NCBI GenBank assembly: GCA_026416375.1
Contig: JAOAFI010000024.1
Coordinates: 1-39,390, forward strand
DNA: 39,390 bases
Source of the DNA: Patescibacteria group bacterium
Lineage (GTDB): Bacteria > Patescibacteriota > Microgenomatia > UBA1406 > GWC2-37-13
Direction of reading: 5' to 3'
Shown: piece by piece, positions 38,559 to 39,390 of the stretch
Layout of the letters: each line of letters begins with the position of its first letter
Numbering within the stretch: the first letter of the stretch is position 1
The notes under the pieces: generated by a model
The model's database searches: none
Told to the model about the DNA's origin: nothing
What the model saw: the letters and a program-made list of their open reading frames with translations, nothing else
Translations under genes and position numbers: made by a program

Positions 38559-39311
38559 TTATCTAATAAATCCTGGTAATTTTAAAACATCAACTCCAAT
38601 AAATCTTAATATAAATACTGAAAAAATTATAAAAACTAATCCTAATATGCAAGAAGTTAAAAGCTCTTGTGCTTTTTTTAGTTTTTCTTGATTGCCTTGA
38701 GAAGATTGAATTATAAAAGAAGAATAAATAATACAAAAAAAAGCTATTATACCAGCAAGACCAATAAGTCTAACAAGCAAAAAATTACTTATAAAAACTG
38801 ATAAATCAAATGGAATACAACCAAAACCACTATAATAACTATTATTTTCTATACAATTTAAACATTTATTTAATTGAGAATTATTATTTTTAAAATAAAT
38901 TTCACATAATGATTTATATTTTTTATCTGTTATATTAACAATAGTATTATCACTAATACAAATACAATTGCCATTTTCATAACTTTCTTCTCCTACCTTA
39001 CATCTATCTTTTAAAAAATTAGGCACAATAGGACTTTTTTCTATTAAAAAAGATTTAAAATTTTTCATAAAAGGTTCTATAAGAATATCTAAACCAAAAC
39101 CAATATGAGTTTGATCTGGTTGAATTGTTTCTTCAAAAGAATCACAACATTTATTATAAGAAGTATTAGCAAAACCACACTTAAAAAAATACTCATAATT
39201 ATTATTTATTAAAGTAGGTGATAAATCAGGGGTTATTGTTTGAGCAAAAATATAATTAAATTTAAAAATAAATAAAAAAATAAATAAAAAAATAGCAAAA
39301 ATTTTTTTCAT
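38559..39311 (-). CDS. Secreted Cys-rich protein with C-terminal VirB2/TrbC-like two-TM module
   Basis: Signal peptide MKKIFAIFLFIFLFIFKFNYIFA, many Cys residues, C-terminal SSFIIQSSQGNQEKLKKAQELLTSCILGLVFIIFSVFILRFIG. The listed start at 39329 lies upstream of a TATAAT box; ATG at 39311 is preferred. Confidence 0.6.
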   Translation of the reverse strand: MKKIFAIFLFIFLFIFKFNYIFAQTITPDLSPTLINNNYEYFFKCGFANTSYNKCCDSFEETIQPDQTHIGFGLDILIEPFMKNFKSFLIEKSPIVPNFLKDRCKVGEESYENGNCICISDNTIVNITDKKYKSLCEIYFKNNNSQLNKCLNCIENNSYYSGFGCIPFDLSVFISNFLLVRLIGLAGIIAFFCIIYSSFIIQSSQGNQEKLKKAQELLTSCILGLVFIIFSVFILRFIGVDVLKLPGFIR

Positions 39312-39328
39312 AAGATTAATTATAAACA

Positions 39329-39390
39329 TTATTTTTTACCTTTTCCAATTTCGAAATCATCCTTAGCTGATTTAAAAGCCAATATTAAAG
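39329..39390 (-). CDS. 3' end of an unidentified minus-strand CDS, truncated by the window
   Basis: The minus strand reads ...LILAFKSAKDDFEIGKGKK-stop, open to the window edge. Confidence 0.4.
   Translation of the reverse strand, partial: LILAFKSAKDDFEIGKGKK

Noticed and set aside
1-39390. CRISPR arrays, tRNA/rRNA genes, transposases or prophage genes
   Set aside because: No regularly spaced repeats, no GC-rich cloverleaf-like islands and no transposase or integrase motifs were seen. A tRNAscan/Infernal run would be needed to exclude small RNAs fully.

Overview
This is a very AT-rich, gene-dense bacterial window. It is most likely from a Candidatus Patescibacteria/CPR (Microgenomates-like) chromosome; that placement is inferred from protein character, not from a search. 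From left to right: a 5'-truncated PMT-like membrane glycosyltransferase; a glycan cluster of GT2, GT4, GT2 and ArnT/PMT-like genes; CPBP protease, rpoD and dnaG on the minus strand; a PilM-like protein fused to a LytR_C domain; prfB; ftsE, ftsX and a coiled-coil/C39-like peptidase; LTD and CAP domain proteins; an RmlA-like nucleotidyltransferase; rpoB, rpoC, rpsL, rpsG and fusA; recF; a UMP kinase fused to a SAM methyltransferase; a ClpC/ClpB-like Hsp100; and a T4SS/pilus-like neighbourhood with two VirB2/TrbC-like small membrane proteins, a VirB6/TrbL-like protein and a C39-like peptidase. The observations I rate highest are: (1) the single-ORF UMPK-methyltransferase fusion; (2) a recurrent -10 box placed 6-7 nt before start codons, implying leaderless mRNAs, including a symmetric divergent promoter whose two start codons are 9 nt apart; (3) a promoter whose start site lies directly against a terminator-like hairpin upstream of rpoB; (4) an Hsp100 with an N/Q-rich N-terminus, a C-terminal zinc ribbon and no evident ClpP loop; (5) a prfB in which the frameshift site appears collapsed to an in-frame CTT GAC; (6) substitutions in the RpoB rifampicin pocket and the RpoC trigger loop; (7) a GTGTC/GACAC/GTGTC element forming the N-terminus of a GT2 gene. 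No tRNA, rRNA, CRISPR or transposase gene was recognised.
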